Shown: one piece after another, positions 27,379 through 47,878 of the stretch
How the letters are laid out: each line of letters begins with the position of its first letter
Numbering within the stretch: the stretch's first letter is position 1
DNA from: Hoplostethus atlanticus
Lineage: Eukaryota; Chordata; Actinopteri; Trachichthyiformes; Trachichthyidae
DNA length: 64,000 nucleotides
Direction: 5' to 3'
Assembly: GCA_034670405.1 (NCBI GenBank)
Contig: JAXDDX010000278.1
Span: 124,001-188,000, forward strand
Notes under the pieces: model-generated
What the model saw: the letters and a program-made list of their open reading frames with translations, nothing else
Databases searched by the model: none
What the model was told of the DNA's origin: nothing
Translations under genes and position numbers: made by a program

Positions 27379-29770
27379 TTTATTATTATTGATTTAAATT
27401 AACAAACACTGCTATACATATTGCTGTTTTTATTCATTTTGAATCATTTTAAACAGTTAAAGCATTTGGAAAATAAGTAATAGTAGTTGAAAACAGGCGA
27501 CAGAGATGTAGATGACATGTACAGTAGAAGATCTACAGTCAATGGCTTTCCTATGTGTTTCTAGGGGGTCCAGGAGATTTAAATAAATGTCAAATAAAAT
27601 GTCAGACTCTCCCACAACAATGTTTTTGGTTAGCATTTTATATCTTTTTATGTCATCGATGCAAGATAGGCGATTCCCCCTGTTGCATCTGCGTGATACC
27701 ATGATCTGTGATGTTAATCCCAACATCGTCAAAAAAGATAAATAGGCGACATGTTCCTTCGAAACAAGTTAACAACAGCAGCAGCAGCTTTTTTTCTTTT
27801 TTTTTTTTTTAATGAATTGCAAAAGTCCATTTGCTGCATCCAGCACAACAAAAGTCTTCCGGCTCCATCTCCCATTCCTTGGATAACAAAAAAGGTTATA
27901 GCAAAGACACCGATTGACCCCTGACCTCATATTAATAAGGAATGTTTGAAGTAAACAAGTAAGTCCTAAATATCGCAGTTCTATCCTTCTCAGTGCACGG
28001 TATGTAAAACCCTCATCCCCTTAAGATGCACACACACACAAATAATGAAAAAGAAGTGCTTCAGAAATATTGAGTCTCCTCAAGGTATCCCCTCTTTCAT
28101 CTCAGGCCAGCTGTAGAGAGTCTTCGTATCCCTTCCTATTGGTCAAAAATGTATTAGTTGCTATGTCTGGCCCTTGTTTTCAGCCAATAAGGCTTCCACT
28201 AGTGACAAAGTGTCTGCCAAGTACCTAGGAGGCTGGCATACGTTCACACACCCATAAATCAGCACATGATTTAAAGTGAACAACTTTTCTTTACTAAAAC
28301 TGACAGATTTACAAACAAAGGTGAAATCAGGGTCGACATCATGGCCCACTGGCGACAGTCTAAACCACAGTGGCTTTTTTTTTTTCAAAAGTTGAGCAAA
28401 ACAACTCCTTTACACAACGGATTGCAGGATTACATGTGCAATACAAACCCTTTTTTTTTTGGCTTTTGAAACCTGACCTGCCTTGACAGGCAACGTGGAA
28501 AAGGCCAAGACCGTTATTTGGAGAGCGTGAGCGCTAACGAGAACAGAGACTCCGGCAAAAGGAGGGTTCAGCTCAAACCTTTCTGTTGGCATAAATTTCT
28601 TTGAAACGCCTGAGCCAAAAGGACAGACCTTTCTGACATGACGAGATGAAGCTAGGAAACGTCTCCCCTCCACACACACACACACACTACAACTGCAACA
28701 CTTGGGCTAGCCCATACAACGGCCTGCATTCCTGCAGGGCTCTTCAGGATGGGGTTCTACTACACGTGAGAGATATCCCTGACATCAATGTAAATCACAT
28801 ACACTTTGTCATAAACATGTTGCAAAGTTCAGGTACAAGATCACTGAGGAAAAGCACATCAATACTACTGTAAAGTCAAGCCATCGACGCTATGGCAAAA
28901 TAGTAGGTATAGAGTATTGAGGAACTAGGCATTGACTCAAAATTGGCTCGTATCCTTTGCAACACTGAGGATTTCTGGTTTCACCTTGTGGTGAAGAATC
29001 ATGTTGCTTTTCTACAGGCAGATAAGGAGAGGACAATGTATCAACAAAACACTCTGTAAAAGTTATCAGCACAGGCCATAAATACAATTAAAGAAATGGA
29101 AATAACGCCAAAAATGTTTACGAGCACACCCACACTCTTTGTAACGATTTTTCAGAATCTAGGTCCAAGTCTCTGGGATGCGAAGGACAAATCTAAATGG
29201 AAAAATAAAAAAGATGAGAGGAAGTCTCTGCTCATTGTCTGTTATCCCTCTCCAGAAATTCCAGGAAAACGCTGACCTCGTTTAGTAATTTATTGATTGA
29301 TCCTGGCGGAGTGCAAGTGTTGTCCACATGGCTTTCTGTTGTTTTATTTGACATTGTTTTCAAAAAAAATAAAAATACATTGAACTCGCTCTCTAGTCAC
29401 CCCGTCACCTCAACTCGCCATCGCCCGGTGTAGGCGTCTCTTACTTCAAAGTCATCTGTTCGGTAAACAAGTTGACACTCTGGAGTTGAAATGGAGAAAG
29501 GATGACACTTGTCGGGATAGGTGCACACACTTGTACATATAAAAAAAACAAAAAACAATTACACTGAAGCAGAACAAGAAGAAACCACCGGCGTAGCCCT
29601 TGCGGGTCTCCCTGCGTTAGGGAAACGGCTCACGTGGTCAGCTTGGTCTGGACTTCTGAATGTGCTCTTGGGTCTTTAAAGACGCTGGGGTGGGGCACAC
29701 AGTTGCTCGTATGCTTGCCATCGGCCACAGTGTTTGTTTGTTACCCGTACGCGGTCGGCCGCGCCCTCGC
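27379..29770 (-). other. fosl2: FOSL2 3' untranslated region (inferred)
   Basis: Sequence after the FOSL2 stop on the - strand. Canonical AATAAA hexamers on the - strand lie at 27429-27434 and 27379-27384, which would give a 3'UTR of about 2.4 kb; long 3'UTRs are usual for this gene. The - strand near 27578-27602 is AU-rich and contains ATTTA-type motifs, as expected for an unstable immediate-early mRNA. The boundary is inferred only. Confidence 0.45.
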
Positions 29771-36086
<6,316 letters not shown>

Positions 36087-36238
36087 GATCCAGAGAAGAG
36101 GAAGATTTCAGTAGACGGGACTGAGCTCTGAAGCCTTTAAAAAAAATCCTCGAAGTAAAAAAAAAAAGCACCAAGAGCGAAATCCTCTGACTCGTTCAAT
36201 TTTGGATATCCACAGAAGTGCTGGCAAACACAAAGTGC

Positions 36239-36245
36239 ATTTATA
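36239..36245 (-). promoter_or_regulatory. fosl2: Candidate FOSL2 TATA box
   Basis: TATAAAT on the - strand, 153 bp upstream of the ATG at 36086. It would place the transcription start near 36210 and leave a 5'UTR of about 125 nt. No other TATA-like site is equally well placed. Confidence 0.5.
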
Positions 36246-36480
36246 CTCTCTAAACTAATCTAAAACATCCTCTCACAACTTTGCCAGTTAGAATAAATAT
36301 TGTCTTGGCTGTATACTTTTATATTTTTATTATGTTTTCTTCTTCTTGAGCCGCCAGGTATGACTATGCTACACTACTGTAGATCCTTTCAGGTGCGCAA
36401 ACTTCAAACTGAAGTCAGACGCACACCTTCAGCAGTCCAATCCAGTTCAGACGAGTGAACCTGTAACGTTAGTTACACAG

Positions 36481-36649
36481 TGACTCACGCAGGTTTACAA
36501 TCGCTTTAAAGCCTAGCCTAGCCTAGCCTAGCCTAGAGAATATTTTCCGTCGCTTTGCCTAACACTCTTTATCGCAGCTATCTGCTGTTCACGGAACAGT
36601 TCTAACTTTTTTTCTTTTCCTTTTTACCACACTTCCTAGAGATGACTCA
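36481..36649. promoter_or_regulatory. fosl2: Two consensus AP-1 sites upstream of FOSL2
   Basis: The full TGACTCA heptamer occurs at 36481-36487 and 36643-36649, about 240 and 400 bp upstream of the TATA-like box. AP-1 feedback on Fos-family promoters is known for FOSL1 and FOSL2, so self-regulation is likely. Between them, 36511-36536, lies a five-copy GCCTA pentamer repeat. Confidence 0.6.
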
Positions 36650-39051
36650 CTTCAATGGCACTATGAAGAATTGCAACCGCTTTTCAACGCCAACGAAACG
36701 GCGCACGTCACGCCAACCCCTCCCCTTTGGGGGGTTGTTTTTAGCTTAGGCACCGAAAATGCAACGACCCGCTGTAACTATCTTTCGTCCAACGAACAGT
36801 GGGGGTGCAGCTAAATGAGGCAAATGTAGAGTAACGAAAAACAATCTCTCAAGGGAGATGTTCTTTGTTAAAGACATTAATGCTTGATGTCCAGTTCACT
36901 ATTTGTCTGACTTGGTACGGTCCATTGACGCATGTTTCCTAAAATGGGCAGTTGCGTCAGCGAGCGCGTGTGGGTTTCCTTGGTAAAGGAGCGTCAGACA
37001 GTGGAGGGATTCCCTCCCCTCGCGCGCTGCACTCCGGACTCGGAGCTCACAGGTACCGGGTCCCGGTCCATATAGACACCGGTATACAGCCCACTGAGGA
37101 TAAGGACTATTCAATTCGAAACTTTAAATTTACAGACATCCTGTCACCGTACGGACTTACCCTGTTCTCCGAGAGAGACGGAGAGGCGCGCGACATATAG
37201 CTACTGCTACACACTGGATGTTAGGCTGCAGAATTAGGCTACAACATCTCTTGAAGTTGCTTTTCGGGGCCATTAATTCAAAACTCGCATCTGTCATTAG
37301 CCTAGAGGAATGTGGAAATGAATCGCCGGGGAGACAGGCCATATGCAACCACGGCCGAGTCTTTCCACCACTTGCGCATCTGAAGACAGCCGAGCTCAGT
37401 AATACCTACTAGCTTTAGTCTGCTCTTGTTCCACTCAATAAAGACCATCGAATGATTGGACATGCAGCGTTGTCGAACAACTGAGTCTTTATGTTATTTG
37501 GCAGAAACGCATTGTGCGTAATTTGGAGAGGCGGCACGGTGCTCCATGGATGGTACTCTGGGGATAAAACATAGCCCATACCCGTGCGAATGGTCAAATT
37601 AATATGGACCATTGGTTAGGCCCGATACAACAGTGCAGCGTGGTTGCTTCAAAGAAATTTCAGATGAAATGTGGGCTAATTGTAATTCGGACGCCCCTCA
37701 TAAACAAGGGCACAGCGCCCAGAATATGACACGTTACACGATGTGAAATGGCGCATTAAGTATAATCCAATCTGGTATGGTTCCTATTTTAATCTGTATC
37801 ACCATAACTGGTTATACTGAGCTCTCTTAAAGCTGTTTGTCGCGCGCATCTTTGCCAAAAAAACAAACAGTTGGCCCCATCAAAAAGTTTCAACCGAGAA
37901 TTATTTAGTCCTGGAAGTGATGCTTAGGGAAAATAATCTACTGGGGGGTTTTCTGAGGTGACCGGTCGCTCCCGAGTCAGTTATGGTTCCTTTGCTTGCT
38001 CATAACGAGAACACGTCAATTATAGGTACTTCAGCCTTCCAGCATGTCACCGTTTCCAAAGTCGCTGCGTGTCATTTTCAGTGCATTGCCTTCTGACCTG
38101 TGTAATGAACTGTGAATAAGTTAAGTAATAAACAAGGGAAAATCGTTTCATAGTTGCTCTATGAATGAAGGTGCCCACTTGATAACCACAATGACATCTC
38201 AAACACTCCACTCTGCAAACTGTAACATCTAGAGAAGGTGGGTTAGTGAATGGTGCTGTCTGCGCCACGTGCCAGTGTAGGGTATAATAAAAAACAATAT
38301 ATATGATATGATAATAATAATAATATATGATGATATTTGTATATCATTGTATATACTCAACGACACTTTACATTAAAATCACTAAAGGAATTACAATAAA
38401 ATAGAGAGGAAAAGAAAACAATTGTGGGCAAAAGGAAAATTAGAAATAGGTATAGGACATCATTCTATGAGTTAGTAAATGTTCTCTGTAAATGGGACTG
38501 ATGTGTATTGTTACATGCGGCGTAATGCGGCTTATTGCTTTTATAAAACGGAGGAGAGAGCGCACGTAGGCTATTCACCAAATCTTTTACTTTTGTTATT
38601 AATTCATTATTAAATGTTCAGGCAGCATAGTGCTTGATCAGTAGCTAAACAACGCGGTTGCCAAGCGACACACTTTCTCCTAAATTGTGTGAGGGGATCA
38701 AATCTGCCTTGGGCCCGTAATTAAGGCTATAATATAATGTGAGATGCACCCATGGGCGTCAGTTGTGCGCGGCGAGGAATGGCGCTGTGACGGGGTATGG
38801 CTGAAGAGAGTCCAGGTTTGATCTTGTAGTTTTATCACCATCATGAGATCCAGCATCGATGGGAGCCTGCAGAACAAATGTGCCCTGTGTAAAATAGTCT
38901 GGTGTAATAATTTATTTCATTGACCAAACAATAATAAATCCACGTTGTCCCCAGAAAGTCAGTCAACATAAGCGGGTTTGGACGTTTTGGTGGCAAACTA
39001 TATGAGACGCAGGGCCATGGCCATAGCTTAGGGTTTAGCGGACAGTCTGTA

Positions 39052-39088
39052 AACGTGATGGGTTAAGCGCTCCTTAACCCATCACGTT
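39052..39088. repeat. Perfect 16-bp-stem hairpin
   Basis: AACGTGATGGGTTAAG, five-base loop CGCTC, then the exact reverse complement. It begins a short stretch with a second strong hairpin 93 bp further on. Confidence 0.9.
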
Positions 39089-39181
39089 ATTAACATCACG
39101 GTGCCCGAGCCCAAGGGTCGGACAGGAGACAGACAGCGACGCGGGTCAGTGTGCGCACCGGTGCTGACTGACGCGCTTATC

Positions 39182-39215
39182 CGTCAGTGGCGCTGCCGGT
39201 CGCGCGCCACTGACG
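39182..39215. repeat. Perfect GC-rich 12-bp-stem hairpin
   Basis: CGTCAGTGGCGC, ten-base loop, then GCGCCACTGACG. The stem is two-thirds G/C and thus stable. It is flanked by further GACGCG words. Confidence 0.9.
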
Positions 39216-42200
39216 CGTCGGTCTCCCACCATCACACATCAGCAGGAATCAGCTGTATCAGGAGGTAGCCACCTACCGGGACAGGACATATCTTTCAGCC
39301 CTCGGCCCCACATGGGACTTACTTTCACCGATAAGCAGTTGGCTGAATTGGCCGCGGTGGACTGATCCACATGCCACAGGTACACTCGTGACGCAAGGAG
39401 GACGACGGACCCTGATCTCTAATGTTGCCTTCGGGTACATGCCCGTAAACTCCCAAATCCGCGTGCCTGCGCTTGTGCATACGCCTTGTCGCCCATTTGG
39501 TCACGTGCTTTGGGGCGGAAATAACGCCAAAAAGTGACCCTGTAAGAAAAGTAGGTTTTGGTGGTTGTTTTAGTTTAGAAACTAAACGGCGCAGAGCTAC
39601 TGTTAAGATGAGCAGGAGAAAATGTGCATGTAATTTATGTTTTAATTCATTTATTAGGTGAAGCAAAACTTGTTGATTTTTTCTTTTGTGGCAATATAAA
39701 TAAATTCTATGCTAAATACTATTTGCAGATTTTTTTTCTCTTCAACACCAAGATGACATCTTCTATGTATGCACAAAAAGCCATGACATGAAAAAGTGAA
39801 ATGTTAAGAGTGGAAATAGAAACCTACAACAATATAAATTATTTTCCTATATTTAAAATGTAAAGGCTAACTAAATGAGTACATATTTGTATTTCTTTAA
39901 CTTTAGTTAACCAATACGCATCCATGTTAGAAAAATCTAACAAGGATGCAAAACACAAAGAGACCCAGGATAGTTAGTGTAGTGTAACCAAATAGTGGTG
40001 GATTGCTTATTAACCTGAAGGTAAAAGAGCAAATCATTGTCAAAAAAGTGCAAGATTAATTGTAGTAATGTAGACTAGATTATGTACTGTGATAAATGGC
40101 GCCCTTCAGCCCACCTTGTCACACATAATAAAATATAGCAGTTTTACCTCGTTCATGTGCGTTGAACTCATAATTGACATTTTTCCGACAGCACTTGAAG
40201 GCAGCATTAACTCATACAGGGGAGAGATAGGAGCTGGGTAAGCGTGTGACCTACGGTACGTGCAATTTATTTCATAAACCCTTGTTTATAACTTGTGTGA
40301 TTAGTTTTTGTGTCAACCTTCCTCGTCATAAATCTGACCGATATATATTAATTTATATGAAAGTTTCCATATGAGGCTGATCCATTTATATGTATCATTT
40401 TATAATACTGGCTCTGAATAGCCAGTGTGCAGTGAGTTGTTATTCATATTTTCTTTGAAAACAGGTAGCATTGCCAGATGAAGATCGGCATATCTCTGAG
40501 TTCAGCAAGGGGTCAAGGTTGTGTTGATGCCCATGTCATGTCATAAGCACCAGGGCCTTGAATGCCTCTCCTGTCATGTGGCTTTGTTATATGACATGAC
40601 TTGCTGTCATTTGTCCATCAATCAAAGTCAAATTTTTGAGTCAAGTGCATTTATTGGCAGGGAGCTAATAGCATGTAGAAAAACCCTCCGCCTCCTTTTT
40701 TGTTAAGGGTGCAACACCAAAGACTCACCTGAACTGCAAATTCAAAAATAACACCAACATGTTATTTCCTCCTGTCATCATCAGGGACTAGGGCAATATT
40801 CTGTTAACACATTTCTTTATAGCCAAATAATTAGAAAGGATACAGCTCAAAAGAGGAGGGAGGCACATTTCTGTCAGCTGACCTCTTAAAGTCAGCAGAT
40901 GAGGAATGCAATTCTCGGTTTATTTTGTTGCTATGTTTTTTTGTGGCATTTCCAATTTCACTGGCATTGTTTTTTATGTCCTTGCCTTCCCTCTTTGTTT
41001 CCTTCCCCAGCGTCACTCACGTGGTCAAGTTTTAATACCTCGACCTGGATAATAGCTCGACATGATCTGCATGGCTAATCTAACGGCTCAGGTGCTGTAG
41101 ACAGTACACACGCACATACTAAAGTGCTGACTCGCAGGGCCGGGAGTGGGTTAAAGAACAATCAGTGTGATTGACAATGGGATTTACTGTCAACGTGGCT
41201 CACTGCCAGTGGCATATTTACATGGTTAATATGTACGTGGTGTTGTGATGCGTCCCTGCAAAGAGCCAGCAATGCATGGCGATGGCACTGGGAGAACAAG
41301 TCAGAAAAGCTGTAAACGCCTTCAGGAGGGTTCTTGGGTTACTTGCTCTCCAAGTGAGGCTGCAGCTTCCCATCTGTTCAGTTCACTGCGTAGTTCAAGA
41401 ACCTGGGTAGAACTGCTAGTTTGCAGCTCTTTTCCCTTTTCCTACTGTAAAAACAAAGAGAGGGAAAAATAACAATTGCTGCTTACTGCACGTCAAGCCC
41501 ACAGTGTTGCTGTTTTTTTTTTTTTTTTTACTTGAAACGGCCATTAACTGTGGTATCTCAGCCTATATCACTTTGTTTCTACTGATAACGCTGTCGCACG
41601 TCTTTTTTAAAATCTTTTTATTCACAACGTCTTGCACAAGATAGACTTTTTTTAAATAGACATTTCACGGTGCATTTTCATCAGCATGCCCGCAGTGCAA
41701 GGGGACATCTTAAAAGAGTAGACCGAGCTCATGCAAATTAAAGTAGCCATCTTTCAGCAATTTCATTCACTGGTTACCTTGACGACTCATGTAAAGCAGT
41801 AAAACACGAGAGCGCAGAAGGATAATTTGAGCATTCTTCACCTCAAGAGAGTGTGGGATTGTGGAGAGAAGAATATGAATTCATTGGCTGCATGTTCTCT
41901 AATAAGACCAATCACATTCAAGTATGCATGGCTGCTGAGCAACATCTTCCTCTTGCTCACATGGCGAGTCCATCCAGCCCCCTAGTGTAACCTCTCGGAT
42001 GCATTTATATAACAGAATTCCTTTTGATTTGAACCTTCCATAGCATATCACAAACATTGAACGTTTACTCGAATGACTCACATTCACTTTCCCACTAGGA
42101 ATGAATGAATACTGGAACTGGTGATGGATATTGGACTGATAACAGCCAGAAATATACTATCCATCTACCCTGAAATGAAATGCAATAACAAAGAGCCAGA

Positions 42201-43357
42201 TGTAAGAAATCAGAGCATGTCAGTGATCAAATCATGTCACAAGATGTATTTTATGGATTATATCTCAATCGTTTTTGTCCAGTGACCCCAAGCTAGTGAT
42301 CTAATGAAGTCTATGTTGTTGGATTGGTACTGCGTAGTGGATAATACTTCGATTTTGTACTCAGAATCAGTATTGGTAGTGAAAAAATGGTGTAGCTTTA
42401 GTCCCTACCATGTTGTCCAGATAAAAATAAGGTTCCCAAACTGCCCCTGTTAGATCACTACTGAGGGATGGACTTTAAAAAGCCTGTGTTTTCTTGACAT
42501 GTACTCATATAAATATCAGTCAAAGTGGCTAAAAGTAAGCAGTAAGTGGGAGAAGCATTTTTACTTCCCTGCATAGTTTACTTCTGAAGTGTTTACTTCT
42601 GCAACCCGAAACCTGCCTACACGTAAACACTGCTGGATGCGGAGCTGAGTCTCCATACAAAAGAACAAACGCGTCTTACCCACTGGATTTAATTTTCTTA
42701 ACTTCTCATAAGCCTAACAAATCCTCTTCCAAGTTTATCTGGACCCGTGATGCTGCCACGGGAGAGGAGCAGCGTTGAAATTGCGGGGAGGTGGGAGAAT
42801 GAGAGAATATAGGACCATCTTACTAAATGCCATCACGTAGCAACCAAATGTTTTCTGGATTGTTTGCTGCAGTCGGGAAATAAACCTGTTGACCTAAAGG
42901 GATGACTCAACTTTGTCGAGTGCCTCGGCTAACACTTGTTTCATGTTGTGCACAACTTTGCGAATCGAAAATGCAGCCTCTCGTAGCAGATTGCTGTGAA
43001 AGCGCCGCAATTTATTCTGTCCTTTTGCCACGCTGCTCTGTGTAATCCACAGACCACAGTGAATGAACAGTCATGAGGGAAATCACCAATCACAATCACC
43101 TGTACACGGCATACCCTCCAATCAGCTCACATGAACACATGCTTGACAGTAACTCCTCGACCATTAGGGTATCGGTTCCTGATACAATGGAAGGAAGTGC
43201 GTCACAAATGCGCCGCGCTTCGAAACAAAGAAGAATGGAACGCCGCTCGGGGCAAAAACAGCAGCGAGAGAGAGAGAGAAGGGGAAATGTTGGAGCGTGT
43301 GGTGGAACAAGTGAACAAATAACAGGGTCCGGCAGAAGAAAAGAACTCGAGTGGTTG

Positions 43358-43380
43358 TGGGGGAGGGGGGGGGGGGGGGG
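43358..43380. repeat. Poly-G run
   Basis: Twenty-three bases, all G but one A (at 43364), in a CpG-rich area. Capable of quadruplex formation and prone to length errors in sequencing. Confidence 0.85.
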
Positions 43381-46300
43381 ACTTCTGAGCAGGCACGGAG
43401 CGGTCAACCCAGCCACCTGCCGCTCACGAGTAAACAGGACCCCGGTTGTTGCTTCCACTTTTACTGGACGTCACTGCAAAGCTTGTTTTGTCTCTGGAAA
43501 AAAACAAAAACAGGCCCAATGAAAACAAAAGTTGCCCAATGCTAGAAACCAATGGAGGAACGTGTTGGCCGCCTGACAAAACTGGGCTTTATGTCTGCGT
43601 GTTATTTTGTTTTGGTCTTCCTGCGTGATGTTTTCCTCGCCGTTGGCCCAAAACAGTCAAATCAAATAGTGTTTCTGAGTGGCTCTTTTCAGTGCAGCTA
43701 CGACGCGAACACAATGGGGAAGTTTATCTCACTCTGTCAACAAGGTTGTCCATACAATTTACGAGTGTGTTGGTCTGAGAGCAGGCCGAGCGCCTTGCAG
43801 ATTGGAATGTTAATGGCTTCTGGTTTGGAAACCGAGTTGTGCTCTTGTTGTTTGATTTCAGCTGCCGGTGAGATGTCCCACCTAAAACGTACCATCCTCC
43901 TTTCTACTGTTGGAAGGGAATCTGAAGTTTCAACAGGAGGCTTGAAAGCCTTTCAAATGAAGATCTTAAAAGTGGTAATCCACGAGATTATTTTTTTCTG
44001 AAGTGTTGCTGTAGTGGTTTTTTTTTTTTACCACTTGTCAGTCAGTTTGAGTTTCTTCACCTGTCCAGCCACGGTGGCTATATCGCCGCTCATGCCAACT
44101 ACCCAGTTCTTCTTCTGTTTATTCCTAACAAACCGCTGTTGCTGCCGCAGGAAACGCATCACTTCCTGTGCACCAGAGGATTTTTTCCCGGGAAAGACAC
44201 CGGTTGTTTAGAACAGCGAATGTAAAAAGCTTTTATGAATTGCGAGGAAAATATAGGAGCAAAACAGACGTTTATCTATATGAAAATGTCACAGATTATT
44301 ACAGATTCACCTTTCTCGAATGAAGACAGGGATAAAAGATAATGTGGCAGCAAGAGCAGAAGGACAGCAATCAAGAAAGTAAGGTAAAGGTGTTTTGGCC
44401 GCGGTGCTACGAAGCCTCTACATCAAGCGGCGTTGAATTGGAAAAAGATCGCTGCGTGTCCTTGAACTCCCCATGAATGCTGAAGAGAAGATTAGCACCA
44501 CTGGCCCGTCTTTAGATGTAATCTTGCCTTTTCTCAACGCCAGCATATAGAACTCTTTGTGTTGAAGCGCCGTTCAATATCTCCCTCGATCCTCACATGC
44601 CCCCTCCGAGGCTCGTCTTTGTTGTAGAATAATCCCCGTTGTTTTGGCTCCATTTATCTGGCTCTTTGATCGCGCCCTCAGTGGTAAGTCAGCCGTGGAA
44701 TCAGATGGGCAGATGTCGGTACAGTGACTGGTGAAGCTGCCGTCTCTGTGAGGTCTTACTCGTCGTCTTTTGCCTGACATAACGTTTCCCTGCACATGCA
44801 TTCATCTCTTTGAAACACACAAGACAACAGCAGTGTAAGAGGTGACGATAGAGAGAGCATAATCTGGCTGTTTATCGACCTGGACCTTATTTTCCCATCA
44901 TTTTCCACCGTGTCAATCAATTCCGTAACGAGGAAGGAAACCAGGAAGTCCGGCCGGGGTAGCATCAAAACTGAGAAAGCTTTGGGAGCTTTTGGGGTTT
45001 ATTTTAAGCATCCGTGGCCCTGGAGGGCTGCATGCATACCCGGGCCAGCAAGACGCGAAGCAAGTTGACACGATTTTGGTCAGAATCGCTCGGTATCACG
45101 GGAAAACACAGGAAAGTAGGATCCAGGTCCAAAATGGCCGGAGTGTTGGCTGTTCGGAGGGGGTGGGGGGTCAAAAAAGAAATGTGGAATAGCGGAAAGA
45201 GGAGGGAGGAGTGTGGGGGTGGGAGGGGGGCGGTGATCTTCTTCCTGAGGTCTACTCCTCCGGTGCGTCCATTCCTTCCGGCTGGATGGAGGCTTAATGC
45301 GAGTGTGGAAAAGTGGAAAATTTAATTAGGCTGCCAAGGGGGGTTTGTGTCACTTGGCACGAGCCACCCCTCCCCCTCCCACCCTCCCACCCCCACCTAC
45401 TACCACCATCACCACCGCCGCCCCCCATTCACCCTTTGCTCTTATCTCATTTGACGCAACAGCCCCGGTGTTTGTGTCTTCTTTTTATTTATTTATTTAT
45501 TTTTTACATTTTTTACCCACAGTCCTTAGAGGCACGACCCGCTGGGGCCAAGGGAGCAGATAGAGGTCAACAGTTAACAGCTGTATGGCGGTGGTGAAGC
45601 TTGATGAGGCCTGATGTGGTGGAGCTGCCAGCGAGCAGTGAGGTGGTTTGAAGCAGGCCCGGTTCTAGACTGCTATGTCACAGTATGTTGGACTGCAGTC
45701 TACATGCATCTAGTTTGGTGTAGTATTCCAGCCACAGCCGATACCAGCTTGGAGCGAGCAGAACCTACACATTCGTTAATTCCAAATTGCTGCTCCCATC
45801 GTATTGTTTGATCACAGTTCATATCTATGCTCGGATGTAACTCATATCCGGTAGCAATATGAACTGACAGCGATTTTAGTTACAGTATGTGTGCCTTGGA
45901 CTGAACTGAGGGTTACCAAGTCGTCTATTTCACTTCTTTCCATCGTTGTGTCTTGTTGTCAACTGCCTCGGGTGACGTAAAGATTTACTTATCTGACAAA
46001 TTCCAATTTCAGCGTTCAAATGCAAGTAGCATATTGGTGGCAGGATCCGATTTGGTGTCACACAGCTGATTTTGTCCAGATCGGAATTGGGGAAAAAACG
46101 CGACTCCATGCAGTTTTTTTTGCTGTTCACACTGATTAGAAAACATGAGATCTGTGTCACACTTGAGGGAAAACAAATTGAATTGGGGCACTTTGAGCTG
46201 CAGTGTGAACGGACCCTAAACGTCCATTCTGTAGAAGAATTGGATTATGTTCAGCAGAATCATTACAGTGACAAAACATGCTCAGGATGCAAAGAATCAC

Positions 46301-47835
46301 TTTATTTCCACACAAACCATGTAGAGAATATAGTAAGCTGCATGTGCCCGAGCACTACTTCTTCACGTGGCATCACATCACATCCATTCAGGCTCAAAGG
46401 AAAAGTTTTCTTCAACTCGTCAGGAAGCATGCCCGTCCCTTGTGCACTCTCCCAACTTCCAGCACATGGATATTCATATTTATTTTTCGGGAGGGGAAGC
46501 GAAGTGAAGGGAAGGCACGGGTAGGGGAGGGATGGAGGAGTCTTGTCACATTACATGTACCTGTCTGTGTGCGTCTCCACTTGCGGCTGTCATCTCACCT
46601 GACAGGTCTATCAGTGTCCACGGTTGATCAGAACGCGTCCCTCAGCCTGACAGGCTGAACCGCCAACACGGCAATCCAGAGTGACAGCTCCTCAGGTAGC
46701 TGGCGGAGGGAGGGGAGAGGCGACGGACAAATCTGGGGGTCAGAGGGAAGACGAAGGCCGCCGAGGAATAAAAAAACAAACATGCAGACAACAACAGGAG
46801 TTAATTAAAGTCCATAAGCGGCATGAAATAATACACCCAGCGCTGAAAGGGAAATTACTTGCCCGTTATAGACTGGCTGTCTTAAGCGATTTCCCCTGAA
46901 TTTCAGTAAATCAAGCGATAAAAATGAAGCGATTCTGGGATAACATTTTGCAAATGAGCAATTGCTGCCAAGCATTACCTTAAAAAGCTCGATTAACGCC
47001 TGAATCCTCTCCGTCAAGCGGATGCAGAGTGCCAATACGAGTATATTTAAGCAAATTGAGTCTCATTTTTCACTAGAATCAAGTGCATGGAGCCGATGCC
47101 AAACCGCTTGCCAAATAACAGGCAACCAAGAACTCTATTCCAGAGGAAAACACCTAAGGGGCATGCTTCCATGCTTCGGTTAACCCATGAAAGGTTTAAA
47201 TCAAGTGTCGATGATCACACCCAGGGGAATATGGGTAAAGAGCCCCTCCCCTCCACCCCTTTTCTACCCTTCCCATACCCAGTCTTACCCCCCCCCCCCC
47301 CCCCCAACAAAAAAAAAAGTCTTTATCTTGTCAAAAGCCATCGAAAACAAGCCCATCCAAAACGCCTGAACAACATGAGGGGGAGACAAAACGGGAAAAC
47401 CTACAAGCTCCGGAGCGAGGACTCATTTGATCGGCTTAGCTACGCTCTCCTGGCTTCTCATGTACGAGTAGTAATTAGCAATTAACAATCAGGGTTTAAC
47501 GAGATCCAGTTACTATCTGTACGCAAGGGGGGGGGGGACATCTTCCCGCTACTTCGGCTCGGTTAAAAAAGAAGAGTGAGGGACCCGAGCAGTAATTCTC
47601 TCATTTTCACGACATCTCTGGGCCATTTAAAAAAAAAAAAAAAATTCCCAGATCAAACAGGCTGTAACAAAAGGCCGCAAATCCCCCCTCCGCTCTCCTC
47701 CTGCTCTCTCTTTCCAAAATTAGTTAAGCCTCTCAGCTCCATCATCCTCAACATGGCTCGCATCAACAATCCTACACCGCATCGCAAATGCTGCATAGCC
47801 TCTGAAATCCCCCCCTACTTCCCTCCCCACCTCAC

Positions 47836-47838
<3 letters not shown>

Positions 47839-47876
<38 letters not shown>
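47839..47876. repeat. (AC)19 microsatellite
   Basis: Pure AC dinucleotide run, next to shorter CA tracts ending near 47910. Confidence 0.95.

Positions 47877-47878
<2 letters not shown>

Noticed and set aside
39325..39666. 113-codon - strand frame near the hairpins
   Set aside because: No recognisable domain or splice context; length is compatible with chance.
43096..43522. Pair of long frames on both strands in the CpG-rich segment
   Set aside because: Low-complexity proline, serine and glycine runs from GC-rich and GA-rich DNA; no similarity.
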